In this document: in pieces, positions 9,393-19,518 of the stretch | Numbering within the stretch: position 1 is the first letter of the stretch | Layout of the letters: every line of letters starts with the position of its first letter | NCBI GenBank assembly: GCA_039105265.1 | Contig: JAPFFF010000004.1 | Span: 7,545,501-7,609,500, forward strand | Source of the DNA: Tritrichomonas musculus | Taxonomy: Eukaryota; Parabasalia; Tritrichomonadida; Tritrichomonadidae | Direction: 5' to 3' | Length of the DNA: 64,000 bases | Translations under genes and position numbers: made by a program | The notes under the pieces: generated by a model | Told to the model about the DNA's origin: nothing | The model's input: the letters and a program-made list of their open reading frames with translations, nothing else | Databases searched by the model: none

Positions 9393-11597
9393 ATCATCAG
9401 TATATGCATCATTCCATCCAATTTGTTCAAAGGCTGCACGTCATTGAACGAAATCACAATTCCAACATCAATCACGAAGATCTGTGAAAGTTCATTTGAG
9501 GGATGTTCATCATTAACGAAAATTGTTATTCCAACATCAGTAACAACTATTGAAACAAATTCATTCAAAGACTGCACAAATATTAAACAAATCACGATCA
9601 GTTCCAAAACTAAAGTAGAACAAAATTCATTTGATAACTGTGAATCACTTGAACGTTTAGTTATTTCGTCATCAGAAATAAATGAAAAAGATCAGAAAAA
9701 AGAAGAATCATCAATCTTTTTCAAAAGCAACATCGATTCAACATTTTTCAACAGCGTTCCAAAAGAAGAACAAGAAACGATCTTGAATATAATAAAAAAC
9801 AATCAACGAAAAGAAAATAAAGAAAAAATAAGCAATATCCAAAATCTTCATGCATATTTAAAGAAAGAAATGCAACGATCAAAAAATTATGATGAGAAAC
9901 AAAAAAATGCAATTCTTCAAATTGTCCAAAAAGACGAACAAATTTTAATTAAATCAGACATGACTGAAATTTTGAATGCGAATCAAAAACTTGATAAAGA
10001 AGAATTTTTGCAACATGTCAATAAGTTCAGTTGCTTTTTCATTGAAGCCAAATATAAGTCATCATTATTTGACACGATTTATAACAAACTGAAGAGTATG
10101 AAGAATGGAAGTGTTAAGAAACTGAAGATTGCTGTGTTCATAACTGGATGTGATGCCACTGATCAGCGTTTTCACGGTGACAAAGACATAAGCTACGTTA
10201 CACTTGACAAACGCGTTACCAATATTCAAAGTGATGGAAATAATGGATCGTTTGAAGGTTGTTCATCACTGACACAAATAACAATTCCAACATCAGTGAC
10301 ACAAATAGGAAACTACGCTTTCTGTGGTTGTTCAAAACTGACACAAATAACAATTCCAACATCAGTGACACAAATAGGAAACTACGCTTTCTGTGGTTGT
10401 TCATCACTGACACAAATAACAATTCCAACATCAGTGACACAAATAGGAAACAACGCTTTCTGTGGTTGTTCATCACTGACACAAATAACAATTCCAACAT
10501 CAGTGACACAAATAGGAAACAACGCTTTCTGTGGTTGTTCAAAACTGACACAAATAACAATTCCAACATCAGTGACACAAATAGGAAACTGCGCTTTCTG
10601 TGGTTGTTCATCACTGACACAAATAACAATTCCAACATCAGTGACACAAATAGGAAACAGCGCTTTCAATGGTTGTTCATCACTGACACAAATAACAATT
10701 CCAACATCAGTGACACAAATAGGAAACAACGCTTTCCAAAGTTGTTCATCACTGACACAAATAACAATTCCAACATCAGTGACACAAATAGGAAACTACG
10801 CTTTCTGTGGTTGTTCATCACTGACACAAATAACAATTCCAACATCAGTGACACAAATAGGAAACTGCGCTTTCTGTGGTTGTTCATCACTGACACAAAT
10901 AACAATTCCAACATCAGTGACACAAATAGGAAACTACGCTTTCTGTGGTTGTTCATCACTGACACAAATAACAATTCCAACATCAGTGACACAAATAGGA
11001 AACTACGCTTTCTGTGGTTGTTCATCACTGACACAAATAACAATTCCAACATCAGTGACACAAATAGGAAACAACGCTTTCTGTGGTTGTTCATAACTGA
11101 CACAAATAACAATTCCAACATCAGTGACACAAATAGGAAACTACGCTTTCTGTGGTTGTTCATCACTGACACAAATAACAATTCCAACATCAGTGACACA
11201 AATAGGAAACTACGCTTTCTCTGGTTGTTCATCACTGACACAAATAACAATTCCAACATCAGTGACACAAATAGGAAACTACGCTTTCTATGGTTGTTCA
11301 TCACTGACACAAATAACAATTCCAACATCAGTGACACAAATCGGAAACTACGCTTTCAATTATTGTTCAAAACTGACACAAATAACAATTCCAACATCAG
11401 TGACACAAATAGGAAACTACGCTTTCTGTGGTTGTTCAAAACTGACACAAATAACAATTCCAACATCAGTGACACAAATAGGAAACAGCGCTTTCTATGG
11501 TTGTTCATCACTGACACAAATAACAATTCCAAGATCACTAAATATAAATATAAGTAATGTCGGAATTGGATCGAATGTCAGAGTAGTCAAAGTTTAA
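9393..11597 (+). pseudogene. BspA-like LRR gene, copy 3 (in-frame stop)
   Basis: Same design as copy 2: three first-type LRRs, charged linker, 18 units of the 69-bp array and the VRVVKV cap. An in-frame TAA at 11094-11096 interrupts the 12th unit where other units have TCA or AAA; the frame is otherwise open to 11597. Like copy 2 it lacks an ATG near the LRR start and has the same upstream stop (9390-9392). One synonymous ATA-to-ATC change is visible near 11340. It could give a shortened product, but pseudogene is the simpler reading. Confidence 0.75.
10259..11530 (+). repeat. 69-bp LRR array of copy 3 (18 units)
   Basis: Eighteen 69-bp units of the shared type. Variable residues in order begin Y/C/K, Y/C/S, N/C/S, N/C/K. 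The last units (YS, YY, Y-NY, YC, SY) largely match the 3' ends of the copy 1 and copy 2 arrays, so array ends are conserved while the middles expand and contract. Confidence 0.85.
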
Positions 11598-11958
11598 AAT
11601 TATTATCTACAAAATTATCTGATGAAATAACAAATATTTTTTCTTTCTAAAGAAATATTGGTATTTAAGGAAGTTTTTCGAGCTTTTGAATGCTTTTTTA
11701 AAAGCAAAGACAAACTTTTGTTAGTTATTAAAATAATAAAGTTGAACTTTGAATCCATTTTTCCTCTCAATTTTGATTTTTTTAAGATAGATAGAAAATA
11801 AATAAATAAATAAAGAAAATACTAAAAGAAAATATTATAAATATCTTAATATACATTGATAGAATTTATTAAGGTTTTTCAGTTGGAAAAAAACAATCAT
11901 GAAATCAATAATTAGCATTTCTTTGGGTGAGAAAATTTGGATACCTCATTTAGTATAA

Positions 11959-13437
11959 ATCATCAGTATATGCATCATTCCATCCAATTTGTTCAAAGGC
12001 TGCACGTCATTGAACGAAATCACAATTCCAACATCAATCACGAAGATCTGTGAAAGTTCATTTGAGGGATGTTCATCATTAACGAAAATTGTTATTCCAA
12101 CATCAGTAACAACTATTGAAACAAATTCATTCAAAGACTGCACAAATATTAAACAAATCACGATCAGTTCCAAAACTAAAGTAGAACAAAATTCATTTGA
12201 TAACTGTGAATCACTTGAACGTTTAGTTATTTCGTCATCAGAAATAAATGAAAAAGATCAGAAAAAAGAAGAATCATCAATCTTTTTCAAAAGCAACATC
12301 GATTCAACATTTTTCAACAGCGTTCCAAAAGAAGAACAAGAAACGATCTTGAATATAATAAAAAACAATCAACGAAAAGAAAATAAAGAAAAAATAAGCA
12401 ATATCCAAAATCTTCATGCATATTTAAAGAAAGAAATGCAACGATCAAAAAATTATGATGAGAAACAAAAAAATGCAATTCTTCAAATTGTCCAAAAAGA
12501 CGAACAAATTTTAATTAAATCAGACATGACTGAAATTTTGAATGCGAATCAAAAACTTGATAAAGAAGAATTTTTGCAACATGTCAATAAGTTCAGTTGC
12601 TTTTTCATTGAAGCCAAATATAAGTCATCATTATTTGACACGATTTATAACAAACTGAAGAGTATGAAGAATGGAAGTGTTAAGAAACTGAAGATTGCTG
12701 TGTTCATAACTGGATGTGATGCCACTGATCAGCGTTTTCACGGTGACAAAGACATAAGCTACGTTACACTTGACAAACGCGTTACCAATATTCAAAGTGA
12801 TGGAAATAATGGATCGTTTGAAGGTTGTTCATCACTGACACAAATAACAATTCCAACATCAGTGACACAAATAGGAAACTACGCTTTCTGTGGTTGTTCA
12901 AAACTGACACAAATAACAATTCCAACATCAGTGACACAAATAGGAAACTACGCTTTCTGTGGTTGTTCATCACTGACACAAATAACAATTCCAACATCAG
13001 TGACACAAATAGGAAACAACGCTTTCTGTGGTTGTTCATCACTGACACAAATAACAATTCCAACATCAGTGACACAAATAGGAAACTGCGCTTTCTGTGG
13101 TTGTTCATCACTGACACAAATAACAATTCCAACATCAGTGACACAAATAGGAAACTGCGCTTTCTGTGGTTGTTCATCACTGACACAAATAACAATTCCA
13201 ACATCAGTGACACAAATAGGAAACAACGCTTTCCAAAGTTGTTCATCACTGACACAAATAACAATTCCAACATCAGTGACACAAATAGGAAACTACGCTT
13301 TCTGTGGTTGTTCATCACTGACACAAATAACAATTCCAACATCAGTGACACAAATAGGAAACTGCGCTTTCTGTGGTTGTTCATCACTTGTATTTTTTCT
13401 ATCGTTCTTTGTAGAACAAGGTTGGTACAAAAAGTGA
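11959..13437 (+). pseudogene. BspA-like LRR gene, copy 4 (truncated inside the array)
   Basis: The 5' part and linker match copies 2 and 3. Eight units of the 69-bp array follow (12825-13388), then the repeat stops abruptly after the CSSL of a unit. It joins unrelated AT-rich sequence that adds about 16 foreign codons (VFFLSFFVEQGWYKK) before a stop at 13435-13437. The array end and VRVVKV cap are absent. This is a rearrangement breakpoint or, less likely, an assembly join. Confidence 0.75.
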
Positions 13438-14394
13438 AGTCTAATCAATAGTATTTTATATCTATTAAATATTCAAAAAAATAAATATGATCAACAAATG
13501 ATATATTTATTAATTATGGTTTTTTTTTAATAAAATAAAGAACTAATAGATAATTTTGACAAATATATAATAATAATTGTTCCTATATAAACAATATTTA
13601 TTCTATTTACTTTATAATATCATCTAATATATCGGTTTGATATAAATAATTATCATTTTAATTATTTTTTGGATAAAACAAATAATTCAGATTAAGAACA
13701 ATTTATAAATCATTTATAAAGTATTTATAACTGAATAAAGCAGGAAAAAATAGGCATTTGAATAAAATTCATCTTGAATCATCCATTTTTTTATGATTTT
13801 TGGTCAAATGAATACTATTAATTTATATATTTTCGTATGATTATTAATAAATAATTGTTAATTCAACGATTTAGCCAGAAAATGAAATTTTAAAGTGATT
13901 CGTAAATGATTATAAAAAAAAAACTTTTGTTTCATTATATTTCCCCAAATATTTGTTTGCATAAATAGTATTTATTTTATATATAAGCAAACAGATTTAT
14001 TTGAATTTAAAATGATAGGGATAATAAAAAAAATAATCAATTATTTTATACATTATTTAAAATATAAATATATACCCATATCATGCATAACAGTAATATT
14101 TTATCATGAATTTAATTTAATGTTATCAACTACTAGGAGAGAAGACTATTTTTTTTGAAGTAGACAGTTTTTTCCTAGACCTTTAAATGATATTTATTTA
14201 TTTTATATGATCATGTAAACTATTCAATTTCTTTGAATAGTATAAAATGCAATATTTTGACTTATATCCAATAAATATTAATATAAATAATATAATAATA
14301 TATGATATTATATAAAGATTTAAATATATAAAAATCAACTTTATAATCACTGCCTCTCATCCAAATATTTATAATTTTTTAATCATATTTTGAG
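13438..14394. other. AT-rich spacer, no gene seen
   Basis: About 0.96 kb of very AT-rich DNA between the broken BspA copy and the Polinton. I see no coding frame, RNA gene or clear repeat on either strand. Confidence 0.6.
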
Positions 14395-14400
14395 TCCTCT
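14395..14400. repeat. Polinton target-site duplication, left
   Basis: TCCTCT directly abuts the left inverted repeat and recurs at 37035-37040 just outside the right one. Six bp is the usual Polinton duplication length. Confidence 0.85.
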
Positions 14401-14931
14401 AGTAGTATAGCTAAGCAGGGCTCCGTGACTACGTCACTTCACCCTGCTTAAAGTTGTAACATGACCCCCCACAACGTATCAACTCACGTTGAACTCACGT
14501 TGAACTCACGTTGAACTCACGTCACAACACAAGTTAACCCCTTTAACGCATCAACTCACGTTGAACTCACGTTGAACTCACGTTGAACTCAAGTCAAAAC
14601 CTATGTCACCACCTCACGTTGAACTCACGTTTCAACTCACGTCAAAACCCAAAGTTGACATCATAACGTATCATCTCACGTTGGAACGTCAAGTTACAAC
14701 CAATGTTACATACTGGATAAAAAACTTACAACCCATTCTGAGAATCAACTGTTTAATTGCATCAACCATATTTTATTTACCATGCAAATGTCAACTGGTT
14801 ACTATGAACATGAAGCTGACTTCGAGTGTGACCCAATTGAAGAGTATATATTCCCACCTGATATTAAACGAATCATCTCCTATTAATGCGTTATGAAATT
14901 AGACTGACATATATTTTTAGCGTGCCTATTT
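14401..14931 (+). repeat. Polinton left terminal inverted repeat
   Basis: It matches the reverse complement of 36516-37034 almost perfectly. It contains clustered 12-bp units of the form GTTGAACTCAC(G), one more unit than the right copy. A short open frame (14603-14896) inside it recurs in the other inverted repeat and looks like a by-product of the repeats rather than a gene. Confidence 0.92.
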
Positions 14932-14986
14932 ATTACACCACGTCAACGCTTCACATAATGTGGTACATGTGTTTAAACAACATCAA

Positions 14987-16087
14987 ATGTCATATAGACG
15001 TGATGCAATACCAGATGAACAGATACCATTACCATTTGAAACCGTATATAATTCTGAAGCTGACGCTATTAAATCAGAGGATTTCTTAGGCAGAGCATTA
15101 ATATGGAATAAGAATAGAGTGCATGCTAACAGATTAGAGTTTACATACCCACCTGAATGGAAGACATCTAACGTTGGTGAAAAGATTATTGGCATACGTA
15201 ACATGACTATCCATCGAAAAGAGGGTACCTTGCAATTCATACTATACATTCGTAAGTATAAACGGTCACTCATTCGAGTATCAGTTAATGATAAACTCAA
15301 TCAAGAAAGAATAAATGCCATTGATATTAAGGAGAGGATCATGAATGTAATTAGACAAGAAAACATATACAACTATTTATGTCGCAAGCTTAAATCATTG
15401 TATACTGTACCTGTTGAGTTGATACCAAAAATGAATCAATTAGAACAAGTCAAAAACAATTACTATGAAATGATTCAATTATCAGATGAATTAATATTAG
15501 AACGTATACCATTCTATTTAGAGCCAGATGATGTTGATTTAATAACAACAGTGTTTAATAATAAGGTATCATTATGTTTCATCTCACCGTATAATGCAAA
15601 TCAAAATTCAACGTATTGTTTTGATTTTACAATAACAGCTTTTGATTCGTTTACCGATGATATTCATGTAACGTATAGAAAGTTTTATGTGGTCAATGAT
15701 GATGGTGAACTGACTGGCAAGACAAAAGATGTACCTGACCCATTCACTGCTGAAGATTGGTTTAATAGCTATACAAGTGATTTCTTTGCTATATTTTGCG
15801 ATGACGATTTTAGATATACACGAACGTTACGTTTTAACAACGTCATGACTGACTTACAATGTGAAGTAGCAGCATCATTTGCTGTTCAATCCAATCATAA
15901 TATTATAGGTCGCACTAATGAAGTGTATACACCAATTAAATATTACAAAGTTAATGACAACAATGATAGGTTCTATATTGAATTCTATGATAGGGATAAC
16001 GTTAATTTACCGTTAACATTCAATGACAATCTGGTGTTTACAATTGATATGGTACTATTGCAGAATCGTAAGTTGATTTACAGTTAA
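14987..16087 (+). CDS. Polinton protein of unknown function (366 aa)
   Basis: First gene inside the left inverted repeat. I start it at the ATG at 14987 (MSYRRDAIP...), preceded by CAA as for most genes of this element. The open frame extends upstream only through a non-ATG codon. The protein is mixed alpha/beta with many aromatic and Asp residues, no signal peptide and no transmembrane segment; I see no catalytic motif. Its 3' end abuts the integrase region. Position and beta-rich look make a virion protein possible, but this is a guess. Confidence 0.7.
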   Translation: MSYRRDAIPDEQIPLPFETVYNSEADAIKSEDFLGRALIWNKNRVHANRLEFTYPPEWKTSNVGEKIIGIRNMTIHRKEGTLQFILYIRKYKRSLIRVSVNDKLNQERINAIDIKERIMNVIRQENIYNYLCRKLKSLYTVPVELIPKMNQLEQVKNNYYEMIQLSDELILERIPFYLEPDDVDLITTVFNNKVSLCFISPYNANQNSTYCFDFTITAFDSFTDDIHVTYRKFYVVNDDGELTGKTKDVPDPFTAEDWFNSYTSDFFAIFCDDDFRYTRTLRFNNVMTDLQCEVAASFAVQSNHNIIGRTNEVYTPIKYYKVNDNNDRFYIEFYDRDNVNLPLTFNDNLVFTIDMVLLQNRKLIYS

Positions 16088-16113
16088 TGACATTTTTACT
16101 TTGCATTGATCAA

Positions 16114-17211
16114 ATGTCAAGGGTTAAATTCAAGACGATTGATGAAGTCTATGCTAAGTACCCCACCAAGTCCCTACCTAAATTCAAACGCATAGCCAAT
16201 CGTTATGGTTTCACTGATGATGAAGCTAAACACTATCTCAACACAATGGTTGTACACGATCAACGTAAGCCCAAACCTAAGTTCATGCATATATATTCGA
16301 AGCTACCACATGCATTTCAAATGGACACGTTCATTGATCATAAAGCAGCAGGCCAACCTAACTACTTAATACTTATCAACATCAACACACGTAAAGCATA
16401 TGCTTATATGATACATGGTAAGGGTGCTAATGAAATACATAGAGCACTTAATGAGTTCATCAAAGTTGAACCTCAATGCAGAGCCATTATGTCAGATGAG
16501 GATGCTGCTTATTTATCCAACACAGTGATTGACTTCATGCAACAACATAACATCATATATACAACTACAACTGATAACGATCATAACAAGCTTGGTATTA
16601 TCAACCGCTTCATGAGAACGATACGTGATATGCGATTCAATCAACCAAAGCTAAACGTACTACAGATAGTTGACTCATACAATGACATGCCACATGGTTC
16701 ACTACATAACAAGTCACCCAATGATATCACTCAAGATGACGAGTTAACATACATACATGAGATGGAACATCAAGTTAATCCATATGATTTCAAACCAGGT
16801 GACTGAGTTAGGATAGTGTTTGATGCAAATCCATTCGTTAAACATCGTTCGAACCTATCTAAAGTTGTATACATAGTTGATTCTAATGATGGTAACCAAT
16901 TCTTGATACGATCTACAGATGGATCTGTCAATACAATGCCAGGTTACAAACTCGTTAAAGCAGCTAGCAACATTCCATTAGCAACCACACTTGATGATGG
17001 CAAACGTGGTGTGGTTAAATCAATCACATCATATAACAAATCAAAAGACACATACAATATCATATATGATTTAGGCAATGGTTCAACAATGAAGGACACT
17101 ATCCCATCTTAGAACATGCGTGAAGGTCACCCAACTAAGCTCTCAACAATGGAACGACAGTACTGGCTTAAACGTAAGACCATACCAGATCACATTAAGA
17201 AGTTCATCTAA
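16114..17211 (+). pseudogene. Polinton RVE-type integrase (frame looks broken)
   Basis: Retrovirus-like integrase of the kind carried by Polintons. The core carries family-typical stretches such as HAFQMDTFIDHK and MSDEDAAYLS, and an SH3/chromodomain-like tail follows. In other Polintons this enzyme joins element ends to target DNA. The likely start is the ATG at 16114, which has the element's T-run plus CAAATG signature; an earlier ATG at 16087 is the alternative. The reading frame appears interrupted about once or twice over this span, so this copy is probably a fossil. The packaging ATPase begins within 10 bases of its end. Confidence 0.8.
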
Positions 17212-17217
17212 TATCAA

Positions 17218-18081
17218 ATGAGCCAACATAAAAACGTTATGAATGAAGTTAAACATCTTATTCAAGAGTCGTTACGTAAAAACCAACGTGATATTGAGAT
17301 GGCATTGATTAAACCACTAAGTGAAGAGTATCCATTCTCATCAAATGGTATCTACTTTTTAATTGGTAAGATGGGCGCTGGTAAATCATTCTGGATATGG
17401 TCACACATCATGATAACTGAACGACTGTTCGCTAAGCCATACTATAGTAAGATCATCTTCTGTTCAACGTCGGGCAAACTTGATAAGACAGCTGAAGTAC
17501 TATCCAAAAACGTTAAGACACCCATTGAATATATCAAAGAAGAACATCTATTGCCATATCTCAAGCGTCATCTCAAACGCAAACTCAAGTACTATGCTAT
17601 GGTTAAACATGTGTTATCAAAAATGGTTGACACCAATGAGGAGATGGCGAGAATCATTAACAAGCATTCATTGTATGAGATTGAAGATAGGATTACATAT
17701 GTAGCAAATAAGCTAGTTAAATATCAAACAGCTTCATACCCATACAACACACTGCTGGTTCTTGATGATGCAGCTGGATCACCACTACTTAAGAATGGCA
17801 ACAGTGAACTATGTCGTTTACTAACTAAGACACGTCACTACAACATAACCTGCATCATTGCAGTGCAAACACTTCGATTCGTTCATCTCAACGTTAAACG
17901 TTTAGCTACTGACATCATATGCTATAGTGGCTTCAGTAAAGAGGATTTCACGTCAATGCTACAGCAAACACCTAACAATCTTGACATCAAATCAACTACA
18001 GAAGCATACCTCAATCATAAAGGCCAACATGATAAATTCATAATCAATATCACATCCAATCAATCACACTTTGAAGTTTAA
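17218..18081 (+). CDS. Polinton genome-packaging ATPase (FtsK/HerA type, 287 aa)
   Basis: P-loop ATPase thought to pump element DNA into capsids. Walker A is GKMGAGKS at residues 50-57 and Walker B is LLVLDDAA near residue 178. Length is typical of the short packaging ATPases of Polintons and relatives. It starts a few bases after the integrase region and is followed after 12 bp by the next gene, so the integrase-ATPase-small-protein block is very tightly packed. It has CAA before its ATG but no clear T-run, unlike genes that follow a longer gap. Confidence 0.85.
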   Translation: MSQHKNVMNEVKHLIQESLRKNQRDIEMALIKPLSEEYPFSSNGIYFLIGKMGAGKSFWIWSHIMITERLFAKPYYSKIIFCSTSGKLDKTAEVLSKNVKTPIEYIKEEHLLPYLKRHLKRKLKYYAMVKHVLSKMVDTNEEMARIINKHSLYEIEDRITYVANKLVKYQTASYPYNTLLVLDDAAGSPLLKNGNSELCRLLTKTRHYNITCIIAVQTLRFVHLNVKRLATDIICYSGFSKEDFTSMLQQTPNNLDIKSTTEAYLNHKGQHDKFIINITSNQSHFEV

Positions 18082-18093
18082 TGAATTACAAAC

Positions 18094-18498
18094 ATGGGAT
18101 TCAAAAATTTCATTACCAGTGGATGGAACAGATTAAAAAGCGATGTCCATCAAGGATTGATTGCTGCAAAGAATGCAGCTCACCACATATGGAGTGCCAC
18201 TAAGAAGGGATTGGTTGGTGCAAAGAACTATGCTATGAACAATCCTAAAGCAGTTGGTAATATACTACATGCTATCACACCATTTGCAACAGCATTCAAT
18301 CCAACGCTAGGTGCAATCACTACAGCAGGTGCCAATATATTCAGTCACATGCCAAAGGGGTCGGTCACAGATAAGCTAGTTAAGATCAGTGAACAGTTTG
18401 CACGTGGTGAGTTGAAACCAAGTGGATCGCCATCAGCACAAGCAGCAGCTGACTCACGTAAGCGAACACACAACGCAGTACCATTTAGAAGTGTTTAA
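18094..18498 (+). CDS. Small basic Polinton protein with hydrophobic middle (134 aa)
   Basis: Unrecognised. The N-terminal half is amphipathic and Lys/Ala/Trp-rich (SGWNRLKSDVHQG...). A hydrophobic Ala/Gly/Thr stretch lies around residues 55-85 (ITPFATAFNPTLGAITTAG) and the tail is basic. Its place between ATPase and major capsid genes and this composition recall minor virion or membrane-active proteins of related viruses, but no homology can be claimed. It is 10 bp upstream of the next small gene. Confidence 0.65.
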   Translation: MGFKNFITSGWNRLKSDVHQGLIAAKNAAHHIWSATKKGLVGAKNYAMNNPKAVGNILHAITPFATAFNPTLGAITTAGANIFSHMPKGSVTDKLVKISEQFARGELKPSGSPSAQAAADSRKRTHNAVPFRSV

Positions 18499-18508
18499 CG
18501 AGTCATAA

Positions 18509-18724
18509 ATGAGTTTCAACACAAGAACTAACGCATATCGATCAAGTCAATCAGTTATCGTATCTGGACCTGGTACGATGTACAATGAAGTAACTAGACC
18601 AAAATCAAACACCAAACAATATCACGCTAACACTAACACACATGATGTAACGACACCATATATAAGGTCAAGCAATAGTCACAAATCAAAGTCATATAAT
18701 AAACGTAAATCATCGCGTAAGTAA
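18509..18724 (+). CDS. Small Ser/Lys/Asn-rich basic protein (71 aa)
   Basis: Unrecognised. It starts MSFNTRTNAYRSS and ends in a strongly basic tail (KSYNKRKSSRK). It has no cysteine and no hydrophobic segment. The tight spacing to the preceding gene supports it as real. A DNA-binding or virion-core role would fit the charge but is only a guess. Confidence 0.5.
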   Translation: MSFNTRTNAYRSSQSVIVSGPGTMYNEVTRPKSNTKQYHANTNTHDVTTPYIRSSNSHKSKSYNKRKSSRK

Positions 18725-18757
18725 ACAATATTGACTTTTTATTTTTGTGTATTTCAA

Positions 18758-19483
18758 ATGTCCAAATATGTTACTGGCATGAAGCGCAATCAGATCATTC
18801 AACGTTGGTTGCAAGGCATTGACGATGAACAATATGAAGTGTTCCCTACTAAGAAAGAGGGTAAGTACATTGTTAAACAACGAAAGCAACCACTCATTCA
18901 TAGGGATAAATCATCAGACAACCTCAATGGTATGCTTGAATCAAATGATAACTGCACCAGAGATGTAGCTGCTGGCAATGCCAGTAACTCAAGTGGTAAC
19001 TCAAGTGATTACCTCAATGCTAACTCAAGTGCTCACTCAAGTGCTAACTCAAATGCTCACTCAAGTGCTTACCCCAATGCTGACTCAAGTGATAACCCCA
19101 ATGATGAACCACCACAACATGAAGAAGCACAACCTATGCATACACCAACACGTCTACCTAATAGATTCAAACAACACGCTACTCAACGTACTACATCACC
19201 ACCACATCAAGTTGCCACACATGATACAACCATTAACTTGGAGATACTTGAACAGCTACGTTCATTAGGTGAAGAGCTACGTAATGATCGCTTCAAGCGT
19301 GAACAAAAACAATACATCAAGCATGTCGTTAATAAGGAACTATCAAAGCCACGCATACGAAGTAAGTACGTACCTGATCTATTACCAACTGATGATATAC
19401 ATGAACCACCTCATGATCCACCACAAGAACCACCTGATGTTATTGAATCAACACCATCGTTTAGATCGCGCATACGAAGATAG
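18758..19483 (+). CDS. Low-complexity Polinton protein (241 aa)
   Basis: Unrecognised. The start at 18758 (MSKYVTGMK) follows T-runs and CAA; the upstream extension has no ATG. The N-terminus is basic. Residues about 75-115 are Asn/Ser/Ala repeats built from a CTCAAGTGCT-type DNA repeat seen elsewhere in the element. A charged helical stretch with ELRSL-type heptads near residues 165-200 and a Pro/Asp-rich tail (EPPHDPPQEPPD) ending RSRIRR follow. The gene directly precedes the major capsid gene. Confidence 0.65.
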   Translation: MSKYVTGMKRNQIIQRWLQGIDDEQYEVFPTKKEGKYIVKQRKQPLIHRDKSSDNLNGMLESNDNCTRDVAAGNASNSSGNSSDYLNANSSAHSSANSNAHSSAYPNADSSDNPNDEPPQHEEAQPMHTPTRLPNRFKQHATQRTTSPPHQVATHDTTINLEILEQLRSLGEELRNDRFKREQKQYIKHVVNKELSKPRIRSKYVPDLLPTDDIHEPPHDPPQEPPDVIESTPSFRSRIRR

Positions 19484-19518
19484 CTTATGTAATACATTCG
19501 TATTTTTAATACATCCAA

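Noticed and set aside
3540-13388. A retroelement-driven diversity system in the window
   Set aside because: The variation pattern is suggestive, but no reverse transcriptase, accessory gene or template repeat is seen here, so only the pattern is reported.
14603-14896. 97-codon frame in the left inverted repeat and its mirror at 36551-36844
   Set aside because: It lies wholly inside the terminal repeats, is built from 12-bp tandem units and has no element promoter signature.
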